From: Paracoccaceae bacterium
Lineage (GTDB): Bacteria > Pseudomonadota > Alphaproteobacteria > Rhodobacterales > Rhodobacteraceae
Assembly (NCBI GenBank): GCA_026709725.1
Contig: JAPOSK010000183.1
Span: forward strand, 1-5,075
DNA: 5,075 bases
Direction of reading: 5' to 3'
Positions 1 to 5,075 of this stretch are shown here, piece after piece. The notes below the pieces were generated by a model, which saw nothing but the letters and a program-made list of their open reading frames with translations, searched no databases and was not told where the DNA came from. The translations under genes and the position numbers were made by a program. How positions within the stretch are numbered: position 1 is the stretch's first letter; each line of letters starts with the position of its first letter.

Positions 1-44
1 TTTGTTGCCTGCCATATCCGGTAATTCTCTGAATGGACCTGACA

Positions 45-1067
45 ATGAGATATGTGAGCATCATCGGTGCGAGCGGGTATACCGGTGTCGAACTGGTCCG
101 CCTCGTTACCGGGCATCCAGATTTTTCCCTTCGGTCACTGGTTGCAGGCCAGAACGCAGGCAAGGCGTACTCTGAGATCTATCCTGCCTACAGATACCTT
201 CCCCTGCCAGAGATGATCGACATGAAGGCATTTGACCCGTCAGAGTCTGATCTTGCTTTCTGTGCATTACCGCATGGAACCAGCCAGCAGATCATTGCAA
301 CGCTGGCCGGACGCTGCAAGATTGTTGATCTGTCGGCTGATTTTCGCCTGGATAATCCAGCACACTATGAGCAGTGGTATGGACTTGAGCATGCGGCTCC
401 CGAGTTGCAGAAGCATGCTGTTTACGGCCTGACAGAGTTTTACCGGGATGCCATTCGTTCCGCTGATCTTGTGGCCTGCACCGGTTGTAATGTCGCCGCA
501 GGTCTTTACCCGCTCCTGCCGCTTGTTGATCGGAAACTCATTGCCACAGACAGAATCATTGTCGACATCAAGACCGGAGTGTCGGGGGCAGGGCGAAGTG
601 CCCGCATCGCCATGCTGCACGCAGAGATCTCGGAAGGGTGTCAGGCTTACAACATCGAAAGCCATCGCCATCTTGCAGAATTTGATCAGGAGCTCGGCAA
701 GGCTGTGGGTCATGATGTTCGGGTGACCTTTACGCCCCATCTTGTTCCGCAGAACCGGGGAATCCTCGCAACAATTTATGTTGAGGGAGACACTGGTCAC
801 ATCCACAAGGCATTGGAGGAACGATACCTCGCTGAGCCATTTGTGACAGTTCTTCCGATGGGTCAGCATGCAAGCACACGGGATGTTCGCGGGACAAATC
901 AGGTTCTTATTGGGGTTGTGCCGGATCGGATTCCAGGCCGCACGAAACTGGTATCGGTCCTTGATAACCTCGTCAAGGGGGCATCCGGGCAGGCTGTCCA
1001 GAATGCCAATCTCATGCTGGGCTGTGACGAAAAGTCAGGTCTTGACAGAAGTGCCCTGATTCCGTGA
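45..1067 (+). CDS. argC: N-acetyl-gamma-glutamyl-phosphate reductase (ArgC)
   Basis: This cytoplasmic enzyme carries out the third step of arginine biosynthesis: NADPH-dependent reduction of N-acetyl-glutamyl-5-phosphate to N-acetyl-glutamate-5-semialdehyde. Seen in the sequence (340 residues, numbered from the ATG at 45): an N-terminal Rossmann glycine motif GASGYTG (8-14), DLSADFRL (95-102), the nucleophilic cysteine in TGCN (Cys148), GVSGAGR (178-184), the catalytic histidine region HRH (207-209), FTPHLVPQNRGILAT (229-243) and a C-terminal NAD-domain return segment DNLVKGASGQAVQN (307-320). The length is normal for the long ArgC type. An in-frame ATG at 33 adds four residues; the one at 45 is preferred because a GGA lies 7 bases upstream and the N-terminus then fits the family. 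The textbook active-site motif is GCY-P-T; here Asn follows Cys, a variant I recall from alphaproteobacterial ArgC and from LysY. The gene is probably co-transcribed with ccmE. Identity is near certain; the exact start is less so. Confidence 0.97.
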   Translation: MRYVSIIGASGYTGVELVRLVTGHPDFSLRSLVAGQNAGKAYSEIYPAYRYLPLPEMIDMKAFDPSESDLAFCALPHGTSQQIIATLAGRCKIVDLSADFRLDNPAHYEQWYGLEHAAPELQKHAVYGLTEFYRDAIRSADLVACTGCNVAAGLYPLLPLVDRKLIATDRIIVDIKTGVSGAGRSARIAMLHAEISEGCQAYNIESHRHLAEFDQELGKAVGHDVRVTFTPHLVPQNRGILATIYVEGDTGHIHKALEERYLAEPFVTVLPMGQHASTRDVRGTNQVLIGVVPDRIPGRTKLVSVLDNLVKGASGQAVQNANLMLGCDEKSGLDRSALIP

Positions 1068-1112
1068 GATTCTACCGGGAAACGTATTGACCGGAATCCA
1101 GCGTAAAGGACG

Positions 1113-1565
1113 ATGAGAGGCCTCAAGAAACAACGTCGAATCCAGGTCTTGCTAATGTCAGGCGGCCTTCTTCTTGCGGCGGCAATCCTGGTTGGTGTCA
1201 CTCTTCGTGACGGGATTGCCTATTTTCGCAGTCCTCAGGATGTTCTAGATGACCCACCCGCAGTCGGGGAGGTCTTTCGGCTCGGTGGTCTTGTTGTCGC
1301 AGACGGCATCACCTTCGCTGAGAATGGCGATGTCCTGCTCGCAATTACCGATACTGAAGCCACAATGACAATCCGTTATGCAGGTGTTCTTCCCGACCTC
1401 GTAAGAGAAAACCAAGGCGTCATTGCCCTTGGGTCACTTATTGAGGGTATCTTTGTTGCGAGCGAAATCCTGGCCAAGCACGATGAAAAGTATCTCCCGA
1501 AAGAAGTTGCCAAAAGTCTCAGGGAGCGTGGTGTCTACCAGCCGGAATCCCTGCGTGCGAATTGA
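1113..1565 (+). CDS. ccmE: Cytochrome c maturation haem chaperone CcmE
   Basis: CcmE is a membrane-anchored periplasmic chaperone of the System I cytochrome c pathway. It binds haem covalently through a histidine, receives it from CcmC with CcmAB, and hands it to CcmF/CcmH for attachment to apocytochrome c. Seen here (150 residues): a basic cytoplasmic N-terminus (RGLKKQRR, 2-9), one transmembrane helix (about 11-31), then the OB-fold beta-barrel with FRLGGLV (55-61) and IRYAGVLPDLVRENQGV (87-103), and the haem-attachment motif LAKHDEKYLP (120-129) with His123 and Tyr127. The length is typical and no key residue is missing. AAAGGA (1105-1110) lies only 2 bases before the ATG, unusually close, but the basic N-terminus matches the family, so this start is kept over the next ATG at 1155. 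The gene follows argC by 45 bases. The usual downstream partner ccmF is absent, so the other ccm genes must be elsewhere. Confidence 0.96.
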   Translation: MRGLKKQRRIQVLLMSGGLLLAAAILVGVTLRDGIAYFRSPQDVLDDPPAVGEVFRLGGLVVADGITFAENGDVLLAITDTEATMTIRYAGVLPDLVRENQGVIALGSLIEGIFVASEILAKHDEKYLPKEVAKSLRERGVYQPESLRAN

Positions 1566-1618
1566 TCAGATCGGTAGCGACAGCAAAATGCCAGCCAGGG
1601 GAGCCACGATACCCGAAG

Positions 1619-1636
1619 TGCATCAGTCATGATGCA
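1619..1636. repeat. Perfect inverted repeat downstream of ccmE
   Basis: TGCATCA-gtca-TGATGCA is a perfect 7-base inverted repeat with a 4-base loop, 54 bases after the ccmE stop. A G-U pair could extend it by one step in RNA. There is no U-tract, so it is not a standard intrinsic terminator. It could be an RNA hairpin protecting the argC-ccmE transcript end, a protein-binding palindrome, or chance. Confidence 0.4.
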
Positions 1637-1739
1637 TCCCGCCAGGTTGATTCTAGCCGCAGCCAACCGTCGGCAGACTGCAATGATCCCGCCTCCACCA
1701 AGGGGTGTTGCATCTCAGAGTGGTGGGGGGGTGCAAAGA

Positions 1740-1760
1740 TTGCCCGCAAGAGCGGGGCAA
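1740..1760. repeat. GC-rich stem-loop in the argC-ccmE downstream region
   Basis: TTGCCCGC (1740-1747) pairs with GCgGGGCAA (1752-1760) around the loop AAGA, leaving one bulged G. This gives 8 base pairs, mostly G-C. It lies 9 bases after a run of seven G. No T-run follows on either strand, so intrinsic termination is not supported. It may stabilise a 3' end or mean nothing. Confidence 0.35.
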
Positions 1761-1949
1761 GACCGCCGACGCTCCACCGCCCATGCCTGCTTCGTCGCCA
1801 CAGGAGTCGCAGGGGGTGCGATATCTGTGCCGCCGTTCCCTTTCCCGGCAACCCTGTTGGCTCCCATCCCCCAAGGCACCAAGGGTCCGCGCGGCATGCA
1901 GCGGCATTTCAGCAGTCAGATATTGGCCGCTTCATGACTGCCGGGGCGC

Positions 1950-1977
1950 AAAACCTTCACACTGAATTGTGTGGAGA
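1950..1977 (-). terminator. Possible weak terminator of the exported-protein gene
   Basis: Directly after the minus-strand stop codon, CACAC (1973-1969) pairs with GTGTG (1962-1958) across a 6-base loop. One mismatch and one further pair lie outside this stem, and GG then TTTT (1953-1950) follow. The placement and the short T-run fit an intrinsic terminator, but the stem is short and only moderately stable. Confidence 0.35.
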
Positions 1978-2523
1978 TCATTCCTTTTCCCAGCGACATT
2001 GCGAATAGGTCACGAGAAAATTGTCCGGAAAATACTCGACACGATACGAACAGGCCCCGGTGATATTTGCGTATTTTCCAGTGCCGCCTTCCATGCTCCA
2101 CCGCCCGGCACCACTGTTTCCCTCTCCAACACCGCCGATGCCCCGATTGGCAACCAGATATAGTTCGTCTCCGTCCGTGTCCGTAATGGTGCACGGTGCG
2201 TTGACGACTGAGAGGTCCACTGTTTCGCTGACAAACACAAGACAGCGGGCACTGGCGGACATGCCTTCGGTGAAGGGGTCACCGCTACTTTCGACAATCG
2301 TGCTTGTGCCCCTGATCAAGCCACCAATGAAGCTCTCATCACTGTGCTCCACAGTCTCGTAATTGTGCACATAGGACTGCAGGAGACGAAATTCCCCGCT
2401 TTTCTGGGCAAGTCCGGGGGTTGACCCGAATGCCCCGAGGAGAAATGCCAGGGTCAATCCAGCACGGTGAAATCCAGGGTGGATCATCCAACGTTTCAAT
2501 GATTTTTCAGACTTTTTTTGCAT
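1978..2523 (-). CDS. Exported small protein with four cysteines, unknown function
   Basis: The function is not recognised. The protein is 181 residues from the ATG at 2523. A basic N-terminus (KK, K, KR within 3-12, His/Arg at 19-20) is followed by a hydrophobic stretch AGLTLAFLLGAFG (21-33) and a GLA cleavage site, which is a Sec-type signal peptide probably cut after Ala39. The mature part, about 142 residues, is acidic and rich in beta-type residues, Gly, Ser and Thr, with four cysteines (94, 111, 158, 176) that could form two disulfides in the periplasm. Near the C-terminus GGTGKYANITGACSY is followed by a C-x-W end. This glycine-turn pattern recalls small secreted beta-barrels (allene-oxide-cyclase or lipocalin-like folds), but that is inference. 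The ATG has AGGT (2533-2530) 6 bases upstream. An upstream GTG (2544) has no Shine-Dalgarno, and a later ATG (2487) would also leave a complete signal peptide. The gene is convergent with ccmE and appears monocistronic. Confidence 0.8.
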   Translation of the reverse strand: MQKKSEKSLKRWMIHPGFHRAGLTLAFLLGAFGSTPGLAQKSGEFRLLQSYVHNYETVEHSDESFIGGLIRGTSTIVESSGDPFTEGMSASARCLVFVSETVDLSVVNAPCTITDTDGDELYLVANRGIGGVGEGNSGAGRWSMEGGTGKYANITGACSYRVEYFPDNFLVTYSQCRWEKE

Positions 2524-2618
2524 GGCTCGACCTATCTCATTCACCTAAATACATCACGACTGAGCACCCCGCACGGATGCACCAACCCACGCATGACTCT
2601 GCCGCAATCACCTTCCAT

Positions 2619-2624
2619 GTCAAA
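2619..2624 (-). promoter_or_regulatory. Candidate -35 element upstream of the exported-protein gene
   Basis: The minus strand reads TTGACA, a perfect match to the sigma-70 -35 hexamer, about 95 bases before the preferred ATG of the exported-protein gene. At the usual 17-base spacing the -10 position reads AGAGTC, which is a poor match. The site lies in the right place for this gene but is only half of a promoter. Confidence 0.22.
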
Positions 2625-2634
2625 CAGAAATCCA

Positions 2635-2751
2635 TCAGCCCTGGCAGGAATGAATATGGTCATCACACACATTTGCCATTGATGAATATTCCGGACCCGG
2701 GAATGCCAAAGGGAATGTCCGACCCCATGCTGAAGCTTCCCTGAGCGACAC
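2635..2751 (-). CDS. Candidate 38-residue small ORF behind a near-perfect Shine-Dalgarno
   Basis: A GTG at 2751 is preceded by GGAGGTGA (2763-2756), an 8-base match to the 16S rRNA anti-Shine-Dalgarno sequence, with 7 bases between GGAGG and the GTG. The open frame runs 38 codons (MSLREASAWGRTF... ending SCQG) and has no recognisable motif, signal peptide or membrane segment. A TAA of another reading frame (2768-2766) ends two bases before the Shine-Dalgarno, as at a gene junction. The ribosome binding site is the only real evidence. The frame could be a small protein, the start of a decayed gene, or chance. Confidence 0.22.
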   Translation of the reverse strand: MSLREASAWGRTFPLAFPGPEYSSMANVCDDHIHSCQG

Positions 2752-2815
2752 TGCCTCACCTCCGTTTACAGGACTTTCCTCACCTCGACAATCTGCGTCT
2801 TCTGACGGTACCTGA

Positions 2816-3070
2816 TCAGGGGCTGCCCAGGAAGAGGGAGATGCTCGCACGCCTTGGGGTGCCGGAACCCTTTTCTGTCTCCAGCATGCCCGCCGCTGTC
2901 CAGAAAAGCCCCATCCCTGTCATCTGCCAAGTCATGGTCTTTGGGGGCGGCGATACCTGTTGCCGGTAGAAGGGCTCGAAACCCTCTGTGAGATCAGCGT
3001 AGGCTGTGGCGGTGAGCGATCCTTCCGGGGGAGTGGCATCGGTCCCGGGGTCTGTGGTCGATGGAGTCAT
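2816..3070 (-). CDS. Small hypothetical ORF, possibly a frameshifted remnant
   Basis: The product is not recognised. The 84-codon frame starts at an ATG with a good Shine-Dalgarno (AAGGAAG, 8 bases upstream). The first 38 or so residues are rich in Thr, Pro and Ser and then read LTEGFEPFYRQQ, plausible protein with mostly C- or G-ending codons. After about residue 38 the sequence looks less protein-like (several Met, Trp and Pro, then a basic tail). Another minus-strand frame stays open from 2993 to a TAA at 2766 and reads smoothly there (for example KDHDLADDRDGAFLDSGG and IRYRQKTQIVEVRKVL), so a frameshift near 2950 could have split a gene of about 101 codons. It lies 189 bases downstream of the ATPase gene on the same strand, after the palindrome cluster. 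It may be a real small gene, a broken one, or chance. Confidence 0.3.
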   Translation of the reverse strand: MTPSTTDPGTDATPPEGSLTATAYADLTEGFEPFYRQQVSPPPKTMTWQMTGMGLFWTAAGMLETEKGSGTPRRASISLFLGSP

Positions 3071-3100
3071 GGTGTTGCTTCCTTGCGAAGTTTCAGGTCA

Positions 3101-3207
3101 CCCCGGGCCCTGCAGTTCCGGGGGAAGCAATGCTACCCTGATTCAGGGTTTCAACATCATCTGGGACAATCCCGGATGAAGGGCAGGTTTGTGCAGACAG
3201 ACTGCCC
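3101..3207. repeat. Cluster of four consecutive inverted repeats
   Basis: Four potential stem-loops follow each other within 107 bases: CCCCGG/CCGGGG (3101-3106 with 3118-3123, loop 11); ACCCTGATTCAGGGT (3135-3149, perfect around one central base); TCATCTGGGA/TCCCGGATGA (3157-3166 with 3170-3179, loop CAA, ten pairs with one G-U on the plus strand); and GGGCAG/CTGCCC (3181-3186 with 3202-3207, loop 15). They lie 53 bases after the ATPase stop codon, reading the minus strand, and just before the Shine-Dalgarno of the frame at 3070. No T-run accompanies any of them. Possible roles are a structured 3' end of the transporter mRNA, a leader or small RNA, or a REP-like intergenic element. The individual stems are directly visible; a common function is inference. 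Confidence 0.5.
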
Positions 3208-3259
3208 GGAAAGCGTTGCAGAGAGTATGGGGAGTCCCTCATGTTATGGATTGCTGAAA

Positions 3260-4972
3260 TCATTCACGGGAACGCCGGGTTTTGGGGAATTGGGGCATGA
3301 GTTTGATGAGCGATCGGGTGTAACTGTGCCGGGGCGATTCAAAGAGCGCTTCGGTTTCGCTGATCTCGAGCAACTCTCCGTGCCGCATGACACCAATCCG
3401 GTCACACATCTGCCGCATGACAGGCATGTCGTGCGAGATGAAGAGATAGGTCAGGTTGAGCTGGTCCTGCAGGTCTTTCAGGAGATTGAGGATCTGGGCC
3501 TGGATGGAGACATCAAGGGCAGAGGTCGGCTCATCACAGATCAGGAAGCGCGGACGGGTGGCAAGGGCGCGGGCGATGGAAATCCGCTGGCGCTGACCGC
3601 CTGAAAATTCATGTGGATACTTCCGGGCGGCATCTTTTCCGAGACCGACGAGTTCGAGGAGGTCGAGGACAATGCCTTCCCGCTGCTCCCTGTCAGCGGC
3701 AAGTCTGTTGACGATAAGAGGTTCGGCAACGATTGACAGGACACGCATGCGCCCATTCAGTGACGAGTAGGGGTCCTGAAAGACCATTTGGATGTCCCGC
3801 CGGACCTGCCGGCGGCTGGTTGATGATCTGAGGCTCGCAAGATCCACATCAGAAAAACAGATCCGTCCCGATGTCGCCGGGTGAATTCCTGTAATGACCC
3901 GGGCAACAGTCGATTTTCCTGATCCCGACTCACCGACAAGACCGAATGTTTCCCCCGCCTTCACAGAAAAGCTGATGTTGCGAACGGCATCTGTGTAGGA
4001 ACGGTTGCGTCTCAGGAAGGCGCTGTTGAGAGCGAATCGCTTGCTGAGCCCCTGAACATCAAGCAGTATCCCGCTGTTCGAATCATATTTCTCTCCCTGC
4101 CCAAGCCAGTGCGTGGTGGGGTTGAAATCCTGATCGGCGGCATGGTCGGTTTCGGCGAATGCAACTTTTGGAAATCGATCGATTTTTCTGGATGGGGGCG
4201 GCACAGCCCCGACCAGTGACTTCGTGTAGGGCTCGCGCGGGGCCTGCGTCACCTGGGCTGTCGTTCCCGTTTCAATGAGGCGGCCCTTGTGCATGACGGC
4301 CACCCGATCTGCCGTTTCGGCGATGACGCCCATGTCGTGCGTGACCAGAATGACGCCAACCTGCCTGTCATGACAGAGTGTCCGGATCAAATCCAGAATC
4401 TGGGCCTGGATGGAGACATCAAGAGCGGTCGTCGGTTCATCCGCAATGATGAGTTCAGGCTCGGCGCAAAGGGCAAGTGCGATCACCGCACGTTGCCGCA
4501 TGCCGCCCGAAAACTGGTGCGGATACTGTTTGATGCGGGAGGGGGCGTTCCTGATCCCGACGCTTTCCAGGAGGTTGATGGCCCGCCCGCGTGCCGCGCT
4601 CTGCGAGAGTTGCAGATGCTCCTCGATGGTCTCCACGAGCTGTCTTTCGATGGTCTCGATCGGGTTCAGGGACGTGAGGGGATCCTGAAAGATCATCCCG
4701 ATCCGCTTGCCGCGAAGTTTGCGCATGGCTTCTTCGTTGAGTCCGTTGATCCGGTCACCATTCAGAAAAATGTCACCGGAACGAAGGCGTCCGGGGGCCT
4801 GCAGGAGCCCCATGACGGCATTGCCAATGGTTGATTTTCCGGCACCGGATTCACCAACGATGCCAAGAATCTCGCCCGCCGCGACCTCAATCGAAACGTC
4901 ATCAACAGCCGTGAGAACCCCATGGCGATCCGGGAAATCAACGCACATATTCCGGATATCAAGCAGTGGCAT
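3260..4972 (-). CDS. Dipeptide/oligopeptide ABC transporter, fused double ATP-binding protein
   Basis: This protein joins two ABC ATPase domains, equivalent to DppD/OppD and DppF/OppF, in one 570-residue chain, as in GsiA- and YejF-type proteins. It would sit on the cytoplasmic face of the permease pair and drive uptake of a peptide-like substrate. Domain 1: Walker A GESGAGKST (40-48), Q-loop Gln96, signature FSGGMRQR (154-161), Walker B LIIADEP (174-180, Glu179), D-loop ALD, H-loop His212, then the family-specific EPYTKSLVGAVPP tail (247-259). A linker of about 40 residues follows. Domain 2: GESGSGKST (347-355), Gln399, FSGGQRQR (456-463), FLICDEP (476-482, Glu481), His514, and a second tail HSYTRSLIKLMP (549-560). 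All catalytic residues are present in both halves, so both should bind ATP. The ATG overlaps the permease stop as TGATG, indicating translational coupling. The substrate cannot be told from the ATPase, so no gene symbol is given. Confidence 0.95.
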   Translation of the reverse strand: MPLLDIRNMCVDFPDRHGVLTAVDDVSIEVAAGEILGIVGESGAGKSTIGNAVMGLLQAPGRLRSGDIFLNGDRINGLNEEAMRKLRGKRIGMIFQDPLTSLNPIETIERQLVETIEEHLQLSQSAARGRAINLLESVGIRNAPSRIKQYPHQFSGGMRQRAVIALALCAEPELIIADEPTTALDVSIQAQILDLIRTLCHDRQVGVILVTHDMGVIAETADRVAVMHKGRLIETGTTAQVTQAPREPYTKSLVGAVPPPSRKIDRFPKVAFAETDHAADQDFNPTTHWLGQGEKYDSNSGILLDVQGLSKRFALNSAFLRRNRSYTDAVRNISFSVKAGETFGLVGESGSGKSTVARVITGIHPATSGRICFSDVDLASLRSSTSRRQVRRDIQMVFQDPYSSLNGRMRVLSIVAEPLIVNRLAADREQREGIVLDLLELVGLGKDAARKYPHEFSGGQRQRISIARALATRPRFLICDEPTSALDVSIQAQILNLLKDLQDQLNLTYLFISHDMPVMRQMCDRIGVMRHGELLEISETEALFESPRHSYTRSLIKLMPQFPKTRRSRE

Positions 4973-5075
4973 CAGTCATCGAGTTTCGGGTTGAGTGCAT
5001 CCCTCAACCAGTCACCAAGAAGGTTGACCGAGAGCGCCAGGAGCAGCTGTGTCATTGCGGGAAAGAGCTGATTCC
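4972..5075 (-). CDS. ABC transporter permease, DppC/OppC type (C-terminal end only)
   Basis: Only the last 33 residues are inside the window; the gene continues beyond the right edge. The minus strand from 5073 reads a hydrophobic last transmembrane segment (NQLFPAMTQLLLALSVN) followed by LLGDWLRDALNPKLDD and a TGA. The GDWLRDxLxPKL ending is the hallmark C-terminus of DppC/OppC inner-membrane permeases. The stop overlaps the ATPase start by one base (TGATG). It would form half of the transmembrane channel, pairing with a DppB-type permease that is presumably encoded further right. Confidence 0.9.
   Translation of the reverse strand, partial: NQLFPAMTQLLLALSVNLLGDWLRDALNPKLDD

Larger units (their letters stand above)
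1566..1977. other. GC-rich intergenic region with no convincing gene
   Basis: This gap of about 410 bases lies between the convergent ccmE (plus) and the exported-protein gene (minus). Several overlapping frames are open in all directions, as expected by chance in GC-rich DNA. Their translations are rich in Arg, Pro, Gly, Cys and Ser, show no motif, and lack a good ribosome binding site. No CcmF-like hydrophobic sequence is visible. Contents noted: a perfect 7-base inverted repeat (1619-1636), a run of seven G (1725-1731), a GC stem-loop (1740-1760), and a possible terminator at the right end (1950-1977). The region may be a decayed gene or plain spacer. Confidence 0.6.
2524..3259. other. Gene-poor stretch between transporter and exported-protein genes
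   Basis: These roughly 735 bases contain no gene that can be called with confidence. They hold the candidate -35 element (2619-2624), two weak minus-strand frames (2635-2751 and 2816-3070), a perfect 10-base palindrome CCTGATCAGG (2811-2820), an imperfect hairpin with arms ATTCC and GGAAT (2688-2704), and four consecutive inverted repeats (3101-3207). Plus-strand frames here have no motifs and no convincing ribosome binding site. Confidence 0.55.

Noticed and set aside
1..44. Possible end of an upstream gene (an open frame ending in TAA at 22-24)
   Set aside because: Only seven codons are visible and they match nothing recognisable, such as the basic tail of ribosomal protein S9 that can precede argC.
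267..869. Minus-strand open frame of 200 codons inside argC
   Set aside because: It is antisense to argC, which has complete catalytic motifs over the same stretch. The translation has no domain features.
1562..2008. Plus-strand open frame of 148 codons beginning at the ccmE stop
   Set aside because: The ATG-type start would have no ribosome binding site. The product is rich in Arg, Cys, Ser and Pro with no motif, and it runs into the antisense of the exported-protein gene.
2646..2704. Short direct repeats (ATGAATAT twice, then GGGAATG twice) as possible target-site duplications or iterons
   Set aside because: Two copies of 7-8 bases without terminal inverted repeats or a mobile gene between them are within chance expectation.
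2811..2820. Perfect palindrome CCTGATCAGG as a possible operator or attachment core
   Set aside because: Ten-base palindromes are common by chance, there is no second copy forming a pair, and it lies inside or at the end of doubtful frames with no promoter nearby.
2841..2969. Plus-strand 42-codon frame with a purine-rich GAGGGAG directly before the ATG
   Set aside because: The purine stretch abuts the start codon with no spacing, the peptide has no recognisable features, and it is antisense to a frame that is itself doubtful.
2960..3604. Plus-strand open frame of 214 codons overlapping the end of the ATPase gene
   Set aside because: It lies mostly opposite the ATPase coding sequence, whose ABC motifs are unmistakable. 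Its own translation has no motif and reflects the complement of conserved ABC codons.
4289..4834. Plus-strand open frame of 181 codons opposite the first ABC domain
   Set aside because: It is antisense to a clearly coding, fully conserved ATPase domain. The similar reading of 2960-3604 in places arises because both lie opposite homologous ABC domains.
3260..4972. Duplicated ABC domains as a recent tandem duplication or an assembly artefact
   Set aside because: The two halves differ clearly in sequence and carry distinct DppD-like and DppF-like tails. This is the ordinary ancient fusion found in many peptide transporters.

Overview
The window looks like a stretch of chromosome from an alphaproteobacterium of moderately high GC content. 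Three things point there: argC followed directly by ccmE on the same strand, an ArgC of the subtype with Gly-Cys-Asn at the active site (from memory this is common in alphaproteobacteria), and a fused double-ATPase dipeptide/oligopeptide ABC transporter. No RNA gene, CRISPR array, transposase, integrase or phage gene is visible. Most of the window is ordinary core metabolism and transport.

Layout: the left part, on the plus strand, holds argC (arginine biosynthesis, 45-1067) and, 45 bases later, ccmE (haem chaperone of cytochrome c maturation, 1113-1565). The ccmF gene expected after ccmE is missing. In its place is a GC-rich gap of about 410 bases (1566-1977) with no convincing gene but two clear inverted repeats. 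The middle holds a minus-strand gene, convergent with ccmE, for a small exported protein with four cysteines and no family I recognise (1978-2523). A gene-poor stretch of about 735 bases (2524-3259) follows. It contains two weak minus-strand reading frames with good Shine-Dalgarno sequences and a cluster of four inverted repeats (3101-3207).

The right part, all on the minus strand, is the end of a peptide-transport operon: the last 33 residues of a DppC/OppC-type permease (4972-5075, cut by the window edge), coupled through a TGATG overlap to a 570-residue ATPase with two complete ABC domains (3260-4972). The ATPase would power import of a peptide-like or other nickel/peptide-family substrate. 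The permease partner and the substrate-binding protein would lie beyond the right edge.

The items most worth a second look are the palindrome cluster after the ATPase gene, the apparently broken small gene downstream of it, the unclassified exported four-cysteine protein, and the separation of ccmE from ccmF. None of them by itself demonstrates a new system.
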